Assembly (NCBI RefSeq): GCF_037201975.1
Contig: NZ_CP147520.1
Span: 2,542,001-2,606,000 of the forward strand
Source of the DNA: Streptomyces sp. TG1A-60
GTDB taxonomy: Bacteria > Actinomycetota > Actinomycetes > Streptomycetales > Streptomycetaceae
DNA length: 64,000 nt
Direction: 5' to 3'
The notes under the pieces are model-generated. The model had not been told where the DNA came from, ran no database searches, and saw only the letters and a list, made by a program, of their open reading frames with translations. Each line of letters starts with the position of its first letter. Within the stretch, counting starts at the first letter, position 1. The position numbers and the translations under genes were made by a program. Shown here in pieces: positions 19,678-28,099 of the stretch.

Positions 19678-19869
19678 GGGCCGCCCGGGGTCGGAGATCT
19701 TCCCGGGGGTCAGGACTTCCCGCCGGCCTGGGATCGCTCTCCCTGCAACCCGGGCTGTCCTTCCCACCGGGCGCTCTTTCCGCCCCGGGGCTCTCCTTCT
19801 CCTCTCCCCCCTCGCGGCTTTCCTTCCGACCCCGAGGTTTTGCTTCCAGCCCGGGATCCTCGTGCCGGT

Positions 19870-21261
19870 TCACCCGACATCGAGGCGGAGAAGATCCTCC
19901 TCCGTCTCCCGCCGGACGATGACCCGGGCCTGACCGTCGTGGACGGCGACGACCGGCGGGCGCGGCACGTGGTTGTAGTTGCTGGCCATGGACCGGCAGT
20001 AGGCGCCCGTCGCCGGTACGGCGATGAGGTCACCCGGTGCCAGGTCGGCCGGCAGGAACGCGTCCTTGACCACGATGTCCCCGCTCTCGCAGTGCTTGCC
20101 GACCACCCGGGCGAGCATCGGCCCGGCGTCGGAGGTCCGGGACACCAGCGCGACGCTGTACTCGGCGTCGTACAGCGCGGTCCGGATGTTGTCGGACATC
20201 CCCCCGTCCACGGAGACGTACGTCCGCAGCCCGTCCAGCGGCTTGATGGTGCCGACCTCGTAGAGCGTGAAAGCGGTCGGCCCGACGATGGCGCGGCCGG
20301 GCTCGACGGAGATCCGGGGAGTGCGCAGCTGCGCACTCTCGCACTCGCGGTTGACGATCTCGGTCAGCGCCTTGGCGATCTCGTGCGGCTCGCGGGGGTC
20401 GTCGTCGCTGGTGTAGGCGATCCCGAGTCCGCCCCCGAGATCGATCTCTGGCAGCTCGACCCCGTACTCGTCACGGATGTCCCTGAGCAGCCCGACGACA
20501 CGATGGGCGGCGACCTCGAACCCGGACGTGTCGAAGATCTGCGACCCGATGTGGGAGTGGATGCCGATGAGTTCGATCCCGTCGAGCTTCAGGGCCCGCC
20601 GTACGGCTTCCGCGGCCTGCCCACCGGCGAGCGGAATCCCGAACTTCTGATCCTCGTGGGCGGTGGCGATGAACTCGTGCGTGTGCGCCTCGACGCCGAC
20701 GGTGACGCGGATCTGCACCTTCTGCCGCTTGCCGAGCGACTGGGCGATGTGGGCGACCCGCACGATCTCCTGGAACGAGTCGAGCACGATACGGCCGACG
20801 CCGGTCTCGACGGCATGGTGGATCTCGCCGGTGGACTTGTTGTTGCCGTGGAAAGCGATGCGGTCGGCGGGCATGCCGGCGGAGAAGGCCGTGGCGAGCT
20901 CGCCGCCGGAGCAGACGTCGAGGTTGAGCCCCTCCTCGTTCAGCCAGCGCACCACCGCGCGGGACAGGAACGCCTTCCCCGCGTAGAACACGTCGGCGTC
21001 CTGCCCGAACGCCGTACGCCAGGCCCGCGCCCGGGCCCGGAAGTCGGCCTCGTCGACGAAGTACGCCGGCGTGCCGAACTCCTCCGCGAGCGCCTTCACA
21101 TCGATCCCGCCGACGCTGACGACTCCGTCGGACGTACGGCTGACGGTCTGCGCCCACACCTTCGGGTCCAGCGTGTTCAGGTCGGCGGGCGGGGCGGCGT
21201 AGTGCCCCTCGGGAAGGACGTCGGCGTGACGGGGCCCGGCGGGGTGTGCGGAACGGCTCAT
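19870..21261 (-). CDS. lysA: Diaminopimelate decarboxylase
   Basis: LysA decarboxylates meso-diaminopimelate to L-lysine. The 463-residue PLP enzyme has the alanine-racemase-like barrel. The Schiff-base lysine is K96 (FYAGKAFLS). The phosphate-binding glycines are in [10 protein letters not shown], the active-site cysteine is in GKHCESGD, and substrate residues lie in [12 protein letters not shown]. It begins at ATG 21261. It is upstream of hom in the leftward direction but separated by a repeat-containing gap, so it may have its own transcript. Confidence 0.97.
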   Translation of the reverse strand: MSRSAHPAGPRHADVLPEGHYAAPPADLNTLDPKVWAQTVSRTSDGVVSVGGIDVKALAEEFGTPAYFVDEADFRARARAWRTAFGQDADVFYAGKAFLSRAVVRWLNEEGLNLDVCSGGELATAFSAGMPADRIAFHGNNKSTGEIHHAVETGVGRIVLDSFQEIVRVAHIAQSLGKRQKVQIRVTVGVEAHTHEFIATAHEDQKFGIPLAGGQAAEAVRRALKLDGIELIGIHSHIGSQIFDTSGFEVAAHRVVGLLRDIRDEYGVELPEIDLGGGLGIAYTSDDDPREPHEIAKALTEIVNRECESAQLRTPRISVEPGRAIVGPTAFTLYEVGTIKPLDGLRTYVSVDGGMSDNIRTALYDAEYSVALVSRTSDAGPMLARVVGKHCESGDIVVKDAFLPADLAPGDLIAVPATGAYCRSMASNYNHVPRPPVVAVHDGQARVIVRRETEEDLLRLDVG

Positions 21262-21407
21262 GTCTGTACGGCTTTCTCTGTCTCTCTGGGCTCTGCGCGC
21301 TGGGGCTCTGGGTGCTTCGGCTGTCGCCGTTCGCCTGTCGCCTCATGAGGCTCTGGCTGTCGGCTTCGGCTGGCTGCTTGTGTGGGCTTTGGGCTCTGCG
21401 GGCTCGC

Positions 21408-22741
21408 TCAGAGGTATTCGGGTGCGTCGATGCCGAGCAGGGACAGGCCGCCGGCCAGCACCGTCCCGGCGGCTTCGGCGAGCGCCAGCCGGGCCCGGTG
21501 GGCGGCCGAGGGTTTCTCGTCGCCGCGGGGCAGCACCGTGTGCTGGAAAGCGAGCAGGGCGTCGGCGATGACGACCAGGTGCCGGGCGAGACGATCGGGG
21601 GCGCGGTGCGTGGCCGCTCGGGCGAGGGTGGAGGGGTATTCGGCGAGGGCGGTGAGGAGGGGGGTGGTCACGTCGGGGGTGGTGACCGGTGTGGCGATGG
21701 CTGTGGGGTGGTCGGCTGGGGTTTGCGGGGTGTGCGGGCTTTCCAGGGTGCCTGAGGTGGCCAGGTTGTCTGGGGTCTCCAGGCCGCCTGGGGTGCTGGG
21801 GATGTCGGGGTTGCCCGGGGTACCGGTGAAACCGAGGGCCGCGGCGTTGCGGGTGAGGGCGCGGGCTCGGGCATGGGCGTAACGGACCCGGAAGAGGGGG
21901 TTTGCGGCGCGCTGCGCGAGGAGGTCCGCGGTGATCCGGGGGCGGTCGTGGGCGGCCGGATACAGGAGGGCCCAGCGGAGGGCGTCGCCGCCGAGGGGAG
22001 TGGGGTCTTCCGGGGCGGGGACGGGGCGGAGGTCGACGGGTGCTGGGTCGAGAGCTTCCGGGCCGACGGGTTCCGGGCCGACTGGTTCCGGGCCGACTGG
22101 TTCCGGGCCGACGGGTTCCGGGCCGACGGGGGCGCCGGAGTCACCGGGCTGGGCGGGTTCGTCGGGCCGACCGGGCTTGTTGGGCTGGTCGAGGTTGCCG
22201 CCAGGGTTGCCGTGGAGTTCACCGTGAGGGCTGTTGTTGAGCTTGGCGGGGCTCTGCGGCCTGGCGTGGTGGACCTCGACGCGACCGCCCTGGCTGGCGA
22301 CGATCCGCACGAGCGCGTCGGCGACGACTTCGGCACGGATGTCGTACGGAATCCGCAGCCGGAGGATTTGCCCGGCGAGGGTGTCGCTGTGACCGTACGG
22401 GAATCGGCCGGGGCCTTGGCCGTCTCCCTGGATCCGGCATACCAGGGCGGTGACGGCAGCCCGGTCGAGGTGGATGTTGAGGAAGCCGGGCCCGGTGATC
22501 TCGACGGCGGAGACACCCTCGGTCCGGCTGAGGTGGGGCCGCAGGATCTCGGCGACCTGGAGCGGCGGCCGTCCGGCGGGCCGGGCCAGTTGCAACGCGA
22601 TGTTCGTCGCGTAGTCCCCGCTCCCCCGGGCCCCGGCGGAGTGACCACGGCCCGTGCGGGCACCGCCACGGTCAGCTCCCCGTCGTCCACAGCACGACGC
22701 ACCGCGCGCAGCACGGTGCGGGAGAGCTCGACGGGGGTCAC
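21408..22741 (-). CDS. DALR anticodon-binding domain protein (ArgRS-like, no catalytic domain), frameshifted as read
   Basis: The protein has an ArgRS-like N-terminal additional domain (VTPVELSRTVLRAVRRAV... DYATNIALQLARPAGRPPLQVAEIL, then GPGFLNIHL). Its C-terminal DALR-type helical domain includes LRWALLYPAAHDRP and RVRYAHARARALTRN. It has no HIGH/KMSKS synthetase core, so it cannot charge tRNA. Proline-rich repeats separate and follow these parts. The frame breaks at a C run (plus strand 22616-22619); one more base restores 444 residues from GTG 22741. A standalone gene of this type beside lysA is seen in other Streptomyces; its role is unknown. Confidence 0.75.
22061..22130. repeat. 15-bp tandem repeats encoding (GPEPV)n in the DALR protein
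   Basis: Four full 15-base units GGCCGACKGGTTCCG and a partial fifth lie in frame within the DALR gene. On the minus strand they encode repeated GPEPV. Units differ only at one base, so the array is young or under homogenising pressure. Confidence 0.85.
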
Positions 22742-22875
22742 GGGGACAAGCGTATGGGAGGAGGGGGGCGGGTACGCGACCCGGTTTGCGTCGAGGTCCG
22801 GGATGTGGACGGGGCGGGGGCCGCGGGGCGCTGGATCGGTCGGGGGAAAGGGGCGGATGCGCACGGATACACAGA

Positions 22876-22911
22876 CCGGTCGGTGCGGGCCATGCCGCCC
22901 GCACCGACCGG
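22876..22911 (-). terminator. Terminator of the response-regulator gene
   Basis: Perfect 14-bp stem (22876-22889 with 22898-22911) and an 8-base loop, 60 bases past the stop codon in the direction of transcription. Confidence 0.75.
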
Positions 22912-22970
22912 GCGAAGCGGGGTCGCGCACTTGAGTCGGCGCTCGGTCCGGGGGCGTCCCGGAGCCGAGG

Positions 22971-23639
22971 TCAGCCCCCCATGCGGCCGGCGCGCTCGGC
23001 ACACCCAGTGTGCTCGATGCGCTCACCGCGCTCGATGTGTTCCGCGCGCTCGACTGGCTCGACGTACTCCGTGCCCTCGACTTGCTCAGTGCCCTCAACG
23101 CGCCCGGCGTGCTCGCCCCCGCTGCCCGTCTGGCTGCCAGGCCCGTCATCCAGCCCGCCAGCCGGCGCTCCGGCGGGGGCGCCGGAGGAGGCAGAACCGC
23201 CGGAGCCGACCCCGAACAACACGCCCCCCGCCTTCTCATCCTGCCCTCGCTCCACCAACTGCCCTACAAGTGCGATGAGTTCGGTCAGATCGAAGGGCTT
23301 GGCAAGGAAGGCGTCGACCCCGACATCGAGCCCGGCCTCGACCTCGTACTGGGTGCAGGCACTGACGATGGCAAGGGGCAGACGCCGCGTCCGGGGGTCA
23401 CCGCGGAGCCGGGCGGCAGTACGGATCCCGTCCAGACGAGGCATCACCACGTCGAGGGTGATGAGGTCGGGCCGCACCTGATGAACGACGTCCAGGCACT
23501 CGGCACCATCGGCCGCGGTCACCACCTCGAAGCCCTCCAGTTCGAGGTTGACCCTGATCAACTGCCGGATGACCTTGTTGTCGTCCACAACAAGCACCCG
23601 ACCGGACGCGCCTGGCACAAGACGAGAGTAGGTCCGCAC
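22971..23639 (-). CDS. Single-domain response regulator with low-complexity acidic tail
   Basis: A CheY-like receiver without a DNA-binding output domain. Counting from the GTG at 23639, the acidic pair is D19-D20 (VLVVDDN), the phosphoacceptor D63 (TLDVVMPRLDG) and the lysine K114 (FLAKPF). After about residue 130 the protein turns into Gly/Ser/Ala linker and then a degenerate repeat rich in VEGTE/VEP/ER/IE elements up to GRMGG. No histidine kinase lies beside it. The start is uncertain: GTG codons 10-12 codons further upstream are also open. The gene ends before a strong terminator and begins 155 bases from tRNA-Arg. Confidence 0.82.
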   Translation of the reverse strand: MRTYSRLVPGASGRVLVVDDNKVIRQLIRVNLELEGFEVVTAADGAECLDVVHQVRPDLITLDVVMPRLDGIRTAARLRGDPRTRRLPLAIVSACTQYEVEAGLDVGVDAFLAKPFDLTELIALVGQLVERGQDEKAGGVLFGVGSGGSASSGAPAGAPAGGLDDGPGSQTGSGGEHAGRVEGTEQVEGTEYVEPVERAEHIERGERIEHTGCAERAGRMGG

Positions 23640-23794
23640 CCACCGCCGCGTCCGGGTTTTCCCCACTTCCACCCCCTGCGAGCGGTCTCCCCCACCCCGA
23701 CCCCACCCTCCCCGCCCCCGCAAAACCCGTTCATGATCTCTCCCGGAGAGCTGGTAGGGTTCTACCCGTCGCCGCCAAGCAAGGCACCCGACAC

Positions 23795-23866
23795 GCCCCC
23801 GTAGCTCAGGGGATAGAGCAACGGCCTCCGGAGCCGTGTGCGCAGGTTCGAATCCTGCCGGGGGCA
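23795..23866 (+). tRNA. tRNA-Arg (anticodon CCG)
   Basis: A cloverleaf can be drawn. The acceptor stem is GCCCCCG/CGGGGGC (23795-23801 with 23859-23865). The anticodon stem ACGGC/GCCGT encloses loop CTCCGGA, with anticodon CCG reading CGG. The T arm is GCAGG-TTCGAAT-CCTGC (23842-23858). The discriminator base is A and the 3' CCA is not encoded. Confidence 0.97.
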
Positions 23867-23873
23867 CTCCGGG

Positions 23874-23914
23874 AAAAGCTCCTGACCTGCAGAAATACAG
23901 GTCGGGAGTTTTTG
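23874..23914 (+). terminator. Terminator after tRNA-Arg
   Basis: An 11-bp stem CTCCTGACCTG/CAGGTCGGGAG (23879-23889 with 23898-23908, one G-U pair) is extended by AAAA/TTTT and followed by GTTTTTG. It is a classic intrinsic terminator for the tRNA transcript and is AT-richer than most in this genome. Confidence 0.85.
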
Positions 23915-24018
23915 CGTTCACGTCAAAACGCACACGGTCTTTTGACCGTGCTCTTTTCCGGGCGCATAGCGCCCGGAACAATGCGAACAACACCCACCGT
24001 GGCATATTTCTGCAGGTC
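23884..24018. repeat. 14-bp inverted repeat flanking two hairpins downstream of tRNA-Arg
   Basis: GACCTGCAGAAATA (23884-23897) recurs as its exact reverse complement at 24005-24018. Between them are two compact hairpins: CACGGTC-TTTT-GACCGTG (23933-23950) and a 10-bp stem TTCCGGGCGC/GCGCCCGGAA around ATA (23956-23978). There is no ORF here. The left repeat overlaps the tRNA terminator. Confidence 0.7.
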
Positions 24019-24286
24019 AAAGGCACTTGGCTCAGTCCTGGCTCGTCACGTCAAGCACCGAATTCCGACCCTGGCGCCTATCCGGAGGCCCACAACTTTC
24101 GTTTCCGAAAACCGCGCGTGACCTGCCTGAATGTGGCCAACAGCACACTGAAACGCAAACGGTCTGGTGGGTCGTTGGCAGTTTCTCCTCCTACGCCTGT
24201 TCGCGCTCAAGTAAGCCCGGCGACCCAAGAACCTCCCTCCAAGATCATCCCGACTGCGTCGGGGATACAACGAAGCGCCTCACGGC

Positions 24287-24460
24287 GCACGCTGGACCAA
24301 GACCTTCCCCGATCCCCGGTTCTGCGCGGCCATCGTCGACCGGCTCACCTTCGGCGGCAACCTGATCCAGACCGGCACCGACTCGTACCGTCTCGCCATC
24401 ACCCAAGCCCGGGCAGCAGCAGCATCACCAGGCCGTGGGCGCCGAACCTGGAACCGGTGA
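24287..24460 (+). pseudogene. 3' remnant of an IS21-family istB helper ATPase
   Basis: An open frame of 57 codons reads ARWTKTFPDPRFCAAIVDRL, then TFGGNLIQTGTDSYRLA and an Ala-rich tail, ending in TGA. This resembles the C-terminal end of the IstB-type ATP-binding protein of IS21 elements, which has the same Trp-x-x-x-F-x-D...AAIVDRL...SYRL pattern. The ATPase motifs and istA are absent, so it is a fragment. DNA from 24019 to 24286 shows nothing else recognisable. Confidence 0.65.
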
Positions 24461-24469
24461 GGCACGGGC

Positions 24470-25462
24470 ATGATGCGTACTGTGTCGAATGAATCTTCAG
24501 GACCGAGCCGCCCGTCCTTGCTGTGGGATCAGCACTGCTGCCTGCCCTTGGAGAGGCGCGCAGATATCGGCGAACTGGCGCGCTACCGCAGGCCCGGGGG
24601 CAGCTTCGTTTCGGTGAACGTGGGCTATGCCCCCCACAGCGCCGATGACGTCACCGGTCTGATCGCAAGCTGGCGAAAGCGGATCGCCACGGATCCCCGT
24701 TTGTGGCTGGCAGTGAACCTCGACGACATCGAGGCCGCTGGGCACGCGGGGGACGTCGCGGTGGCCTTTGACCTGGAGGATTCCGGCCCGCTCAACGGGC
24801 AGTTGGACCGAGTGCGCCACTTCTACGATCTCGGTGTCCGTACGATGCTGCCGAGCTACAACAACCGCAACGCCGCCGGCGGCGGTTGCCTGGACGAGGT
24901 CGACGAGGGGCTCACCACCTACGGCCGGGCGCTGATACGGGAGATGAACGCCGTCGGCATGGTGGCAGATGGATCCCACTGTGGGGCCCGTACCGGGATG
25001 GACATGTGCGAGGTCTCCGAGCAGCCGGTGATCTACAGCCACTCCTGCATGCGCTCGGTGTGGGACCACCCCCGCAACATCACCGACGAACAGGCCAAGG
25101 AATGCGCCGCAACGGGCGGGGTCATCGGCATCACCGGTGTCGGGATCTTCCTCGGCCCCAACGACGCCACCACCGACGCTCTCATGCGGCACATCGACTA
25201 CGCCGTCGACCTCGTCGGTCCGGAACACGTCGGAGTGTCGACCGACTACCCGTTCGACCACGAGGACTTCAACGCGATGCTCGAACAGAGCCCGGAGCTG
25301 TTCCCCGACTGCTACACCCGCTGGGGGCCGATCAACTTCATGCCCCCGGAAGACCTGATGACCGTCGAAGACACGCTTCTCGCCCGGGGATACCCCAACA
25401 ACGCCGTCGCCGCGATTCTGGGAGGCAACTTCCGCCGCGTCGCCGCGCTGGTATGGCAGTAG
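24470..25462 (+). CDS. Membrane-dipeptidase-like (peptidase M19) protein
   Basis: The 330-residue protein follows the M19 dinuclear-zinc dipeptidase plan. A metal-site start is seen at WDQHCCLP, the bridging glutamate in AFDLED, then histidines in ADGSHCG and YSHSCMRSV, the HPRNI loop, and an aspartate in GVSTDYPF. In the family the first motif is H-x-D; here it is H-C-C, so the aspartate ligand is replaced by cysteine. There is no signal peptide. Two adjacent ATGs lack a strong ribosome site. It stands alone in accessory DNA between an IS21 remnant and the debranching enzyme; the substrate is unknown. Confidence 0.75.
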   Translation: MMRTVSNESSGPSRPSLLWDQHCCLPLERRADIGELARYRRPGGSFVSVNVGYAPHSADDVTGLIASWRKRIATDPRLWLAVNLDDIEAAGHAGDVAVAFDLEDSGPLNGQLDRVRHFYDLGVRTMLPSYNNRNAAGGGCLDEVDEGLTTYGRALIREMNAVGMVADGSHCGARTGMDMCEVSEQPVIYSHSCMRSVWDHPRNITDEQAKECAATGGVIGITGVGIFLGPNDATTDALMRHIDYAVDLVGPEHVGVSTDYPFDHEDFNAMLEQSPELFPDCYTRWGPINFMPPEDLMTVEDTLLARGYPNNAVAAILGGNFRRVAALVWQ

Positions 25463-25738
25463 CTCGAACAGCAGCCGGTGTCAGTTCTCATCGACACTTC
25501 CTGGCCCTGTGATCACCAAGTGCTGTCCAAACTCGGTGATAAGCGGTGTCGCCTGTCAGTTACGAAGCCACGTGAGGTACCGCTTGGGGAAGTAACACTC
25601 CGTTGCTCAGCCCGAGTTGCTGAAAAATCCTCACTGCTCAGGCTGGGCAACTCGGCCGCTCATTCGGTGGCGGGGCCGCCGTCGAGGCGCAGACAGCTTC
25701 GTTGAACCGGTCGTGGCAGCGGTTGGTCGGGGTGATCC
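25463..25738. other. Non-coding gap with a possible terminator and transposase-like scrap
   Basis: No complete gene. A 9-bp inverted repeat CCGAGTTGC/GCAACTCGG (25612-25620 with 25647-25655) could end transcription from either side. The minus strand near 25675-25735 reads as a short conserved-looking peptide (ITPTNRCHDRFNEAVCA), perhaps a scrap of a lost gene. Confidence 0.4.
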
Positions 25739-27889
25739 TCAGGCCCGCAACACCGGGTGTTCCTGGACGATCAGTCCCGCAGGTGGCGAAACCGATTCGA
25801 TCCGGCTGTCTGTGTTGATGGTGATGTCGAGCCGTTCTCCGGCGATGGTGAGCCCTGTGACGGTGAGTGCGCCGACGGGGGCTGGGCCTGTCGGCCGGAG
25901 GTGGAGTCGGCCGGCGGGGACGTCGGGCTCCAGGCCGGTCAGGGCGGTCATGATGGCGATGGCCGCTGCGGCCGACCAGGCTTGTGGGCGGCAGGCGGCC
26001 GGGTAGGGGACGGGTGCGGGGGTGTCCGTGCGGGCGTCGCCGCTCCACAGTTCGGGCAGTCGGTAGTCGAAGGCCGGTGCCGCGGCGAGGATGCCCTCGA
26101 TGAGGCGGGCGGCGGCCTGGGGGTGGCCGCTGCGGGCGAGGCCGGTGACGGCGATGGCGGTGTCGTGGGGCCAGACGGTGCCGCAGTGGTAGCGCAGCGG
26201 GCCGTAGCCGCCGGACTGGGATGACATGGTCCGCAGTCCGTAGGCGTCGGACATGTCGGGGGCGGCGAGCCGTGCGGCGACGGTGGCGGTCTCGTCGGTG
26301 TTGAGGATGCCGGTGGCCAGGAGGTGGCCCATGTTGCTGGTGACGGCGTCGACGGGGCGGCCCGAGCCGTCGATTGCCATGGCGGGGTAGGGCCCTTGTT
26401 GGTCGGAGACCCAGAACCGGGCGCGGAACCGGTCGGCGAGGTGGGCCGCGAAGGTGCGCCAGCGTTCGCCGTCGGGCAGCCCGAAGGCGTCGAGGAGTGC
26501 CGCTCCGGCGAGGGCCGCCTCGTAGGCGTAGCCCTGTACTTCGGCGAGAGCCAGGGGAGCTTCGGCGAGGCTGCCGTCGGCGAACCGGGCGGCGTCACCG
26601 GAGTCCTTCCAGCCCTGGTTGGACAGACCGGTGCCGCTGTGGTCGATGTAGGAGAGGAAACCGTCTCCGGCCTGAGCGGCGGCGTCGATCCAGCCGAGCG
26701 CGGCCTGGAGTGCGGGCAGCAGCGGTTCGATGTCGTTGGCGGGCAGGCCCCAGCGCCAGGCGTCGTGGAGCAGGCAGATCCACAGGGGTGTCGCGTCGAC
26801 CGTGCCGTAGTAGACGGGCGGCAGACGGAGGCCCATGCCGTCGTCGAAGGTCCCGCGCCGCACCTCGTGGAGGATCTTGCCCGGCTCTTCCTCCGTCGCC
26901 GGATCGGTGCGGGTGCCCTGCTGGGCGGCCAGGGTGCGCAGGGTGCCCAGTGCGAGGTCGGTGCCCAGCGGCAGGAGCATCCGCGCGGCCCACAGGCTGT
27001 CCCGGCCGAAGAGCGTGAAGAACCACGGGACGCCCGCGGCGAGGAAGGTGTCACCGGGCGATGCGGCCATGGCCATACGCAGCGACTGGAGGTCGTCCAG
27101 GCTCTGCGCGACGAGGGCGGGCAGGCGGCGGTCGTCGGCGGTGACCTCCGGGCGCTGCCAGGTGGGCCGGAGGTCGGCGGCCGTGACGACCGCGTCGGGT
27201 TCCGTGATCTCGACGGCCAGGTGCAGGTCCACGCTCTCGCCGGGCTCGACCGTGAGGGTCCAGGTCAGCGCGGAGTGCTCTGCGTCGGGCGTCGCGCCCG
27301 GGGCGCTGACGGCGACGGCGACCGTGCCGTCGCCCCAGCGCAACTCGCCGGTGCCGGAAGAGAGTTCGCCCGCTGGCTCAAGAGGAGACCGGGGCGCCAG
27401 GCCGGCTTTCGCGTGCTCCAGGGTCACGAGGTCCCCGGCGACTTCGACCCGGACGGCGAGATGCACCGGCGCCGTCGCGGTGGAGCGGACGGTCAGCTGT
27501 TCGGTGAGCAGGCCGGGGTTGAGGATGCGCCTCCGGTCGACTCGGACGGTCGGGTCAGGAATGGCGTCGCCGAGCGCCTGGGCCAGGCCGACGAAACGGC
27601 TACGGCCGGGTCCGTCCGCAGCATTCATGACCGCAACGACCGGCAGCCAGCCCTCGCCGCCGACTGCCGGAGGCGCCTTCCCGGCGTGCTCGCCGGACGG
27701 GGCGCCGAGGGGGCGCAGGGTCACGCGCAGCAGACTCACCGCGCGTACGTCGGCGTGGAAGAGCCCCTGCACGCCGGCCCCGGGAGCGGCGGCGTCGAGG
27801 TTGCCGTCCGGCTCGGACAGGACGACTGTCGGGGCGGCGAGGGTGACCGCGAGGTCGTGCAGGAGCGGCTGCCGCTGGGGTGAAGTCAT
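25739..27889 (-). CDS. Glycogen debranching enzyme-type amylo-alpha-1,6-glucosidase
   Basis: A 716-residue protein from ATG 27889 (GGAG five bases upstream); the longer open frame upstream has no ribosome site. The N-terminal ~250 residues resemble the GDE N-terminal beta domain (VQGLFHADVRAVSLLRV). The C-terminal ~450 residues form the (alpha/alpha)6 GH63/GH133-like barrel, with GVPWFFTLFGRDSLWAARM, GWKDSGDA and PLRYHCGTVWPHDTAIA carrying candidate catalytic acids. It would remove alpha-1,6 branches from maltodextrins. It is divergent from the lacI gene, with which it shares a 210-base control region. Confidence 0.88.
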   Translation of the reverse strand: MTSPQRQPLLHDLAVTLAAPTVVLSEPDGNLDAAAPGAGVQGLFHADVRAVSLLRVTLRPLGAPSGEHAGKAPPAVGGEGWLPVVAVMNAADGPGRSRFVGLAQALGDAIPDPTVRVDRRRILNPGLLTEQLTVRSTATAPVHLAVRVEVAGDLVTLEHAKAGLAPRSPLEPAGELSSGTGELRWGDGTVAVAVSAPGATPDAEHSALTWTLTVEPGESVDLHLAVEITEPDAVVTAADLRPTWQRPEVTADDRRLPALVAQSLDDLQSLRMAMAASPGDTFLAAGVPWFFTLFGRDSLWAARMLLPLGTDLALGTLRTLAAQQGTRTDPATEEEPGKILHEVRRGTFDDGMGLRLPPVYYGTVDATPLWICLLHDAWRWGLPANDIEPLLPALQAALGWIDAAAQAGDGFLSYIDHSGTGLSNQGWKDSGDAARFADGSLAEAPLALAEVQGYAYEAALAGAALLDAFGLPDGERWRTFAAHLADRFRARFWVSDQQGPYPAMAIDGSGRPVDAVTSNMGHLLATGILNTDETATVAARLAAPDMSDAYGLRTMSSQSGGYGPLRYHCGTVWPHDTAIAVTGLARSGHPQAAARLIEGILAAAPAFDYRLPELWSGDARTDTPAPVPYPAACRPQAWSAAAAIAIMTALTGLEPDVPAGRLHLRPTGPAPVGALTVTGLTIAGERLDITINTDSRIESVSPPAGLIVQEHPVLRA

Positions 27890-27996
27890 GGAAGCTCCGT
27901 CCAGTGCCCTCGTGTCTCGTGGGCGGTTTGTGAGGGCGATTTGTAACCGCGCCGACTCTTGACAGTCCGGGCGCGGATCGCCACAGTAACCGATCA

Positions 27997-28016
27997 GAAC
28001 GCTAAATTTAACGTTC
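27997..28016. promoter_or_regulatory. Probable LacI-family operator
   Basis: GAACGcTAAATTTAaCGTTC is a 20-base palindrome broken only at one symmetric pair (lower case). It lies between the divergent debranching enzyme and lacI genes in an otherwise GC-rich stretch. Size, symmetry and place fit an operator for the adjacent LacI protein. Confidence 0.6.
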
Positions 28017-28099
28017 AAATCCAAACGCGATGGCGTGACGATGCGGCACCGCGGCGGCGATACGCTGCGGCGCAGTGAACTTGTGGAGGTGGCTTCGCG

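Noticed and set aside
19540..21348. Plus-strand frame with FPAADGFPAAGG repeats continuing through lysA
   Set aside because: The repeat part has no ribosome site and the rest is antisense to lysA; treated as repeat DNA only.
22061..22130. Possible CRISPR array
   Set aside because: Units are 15 bp with no spacers and lie in frame inside a gene; the 18-bp array at 19588 likewise has no spacers. No cas genes are present.
23795..25738. Integrative element at tRNA-Arg with attL/attR
   Set aside because: No integrase, excisionase or replication gene is present, and I saw no second copy of the tRNA 3' end in the window. Only remnants are supported.
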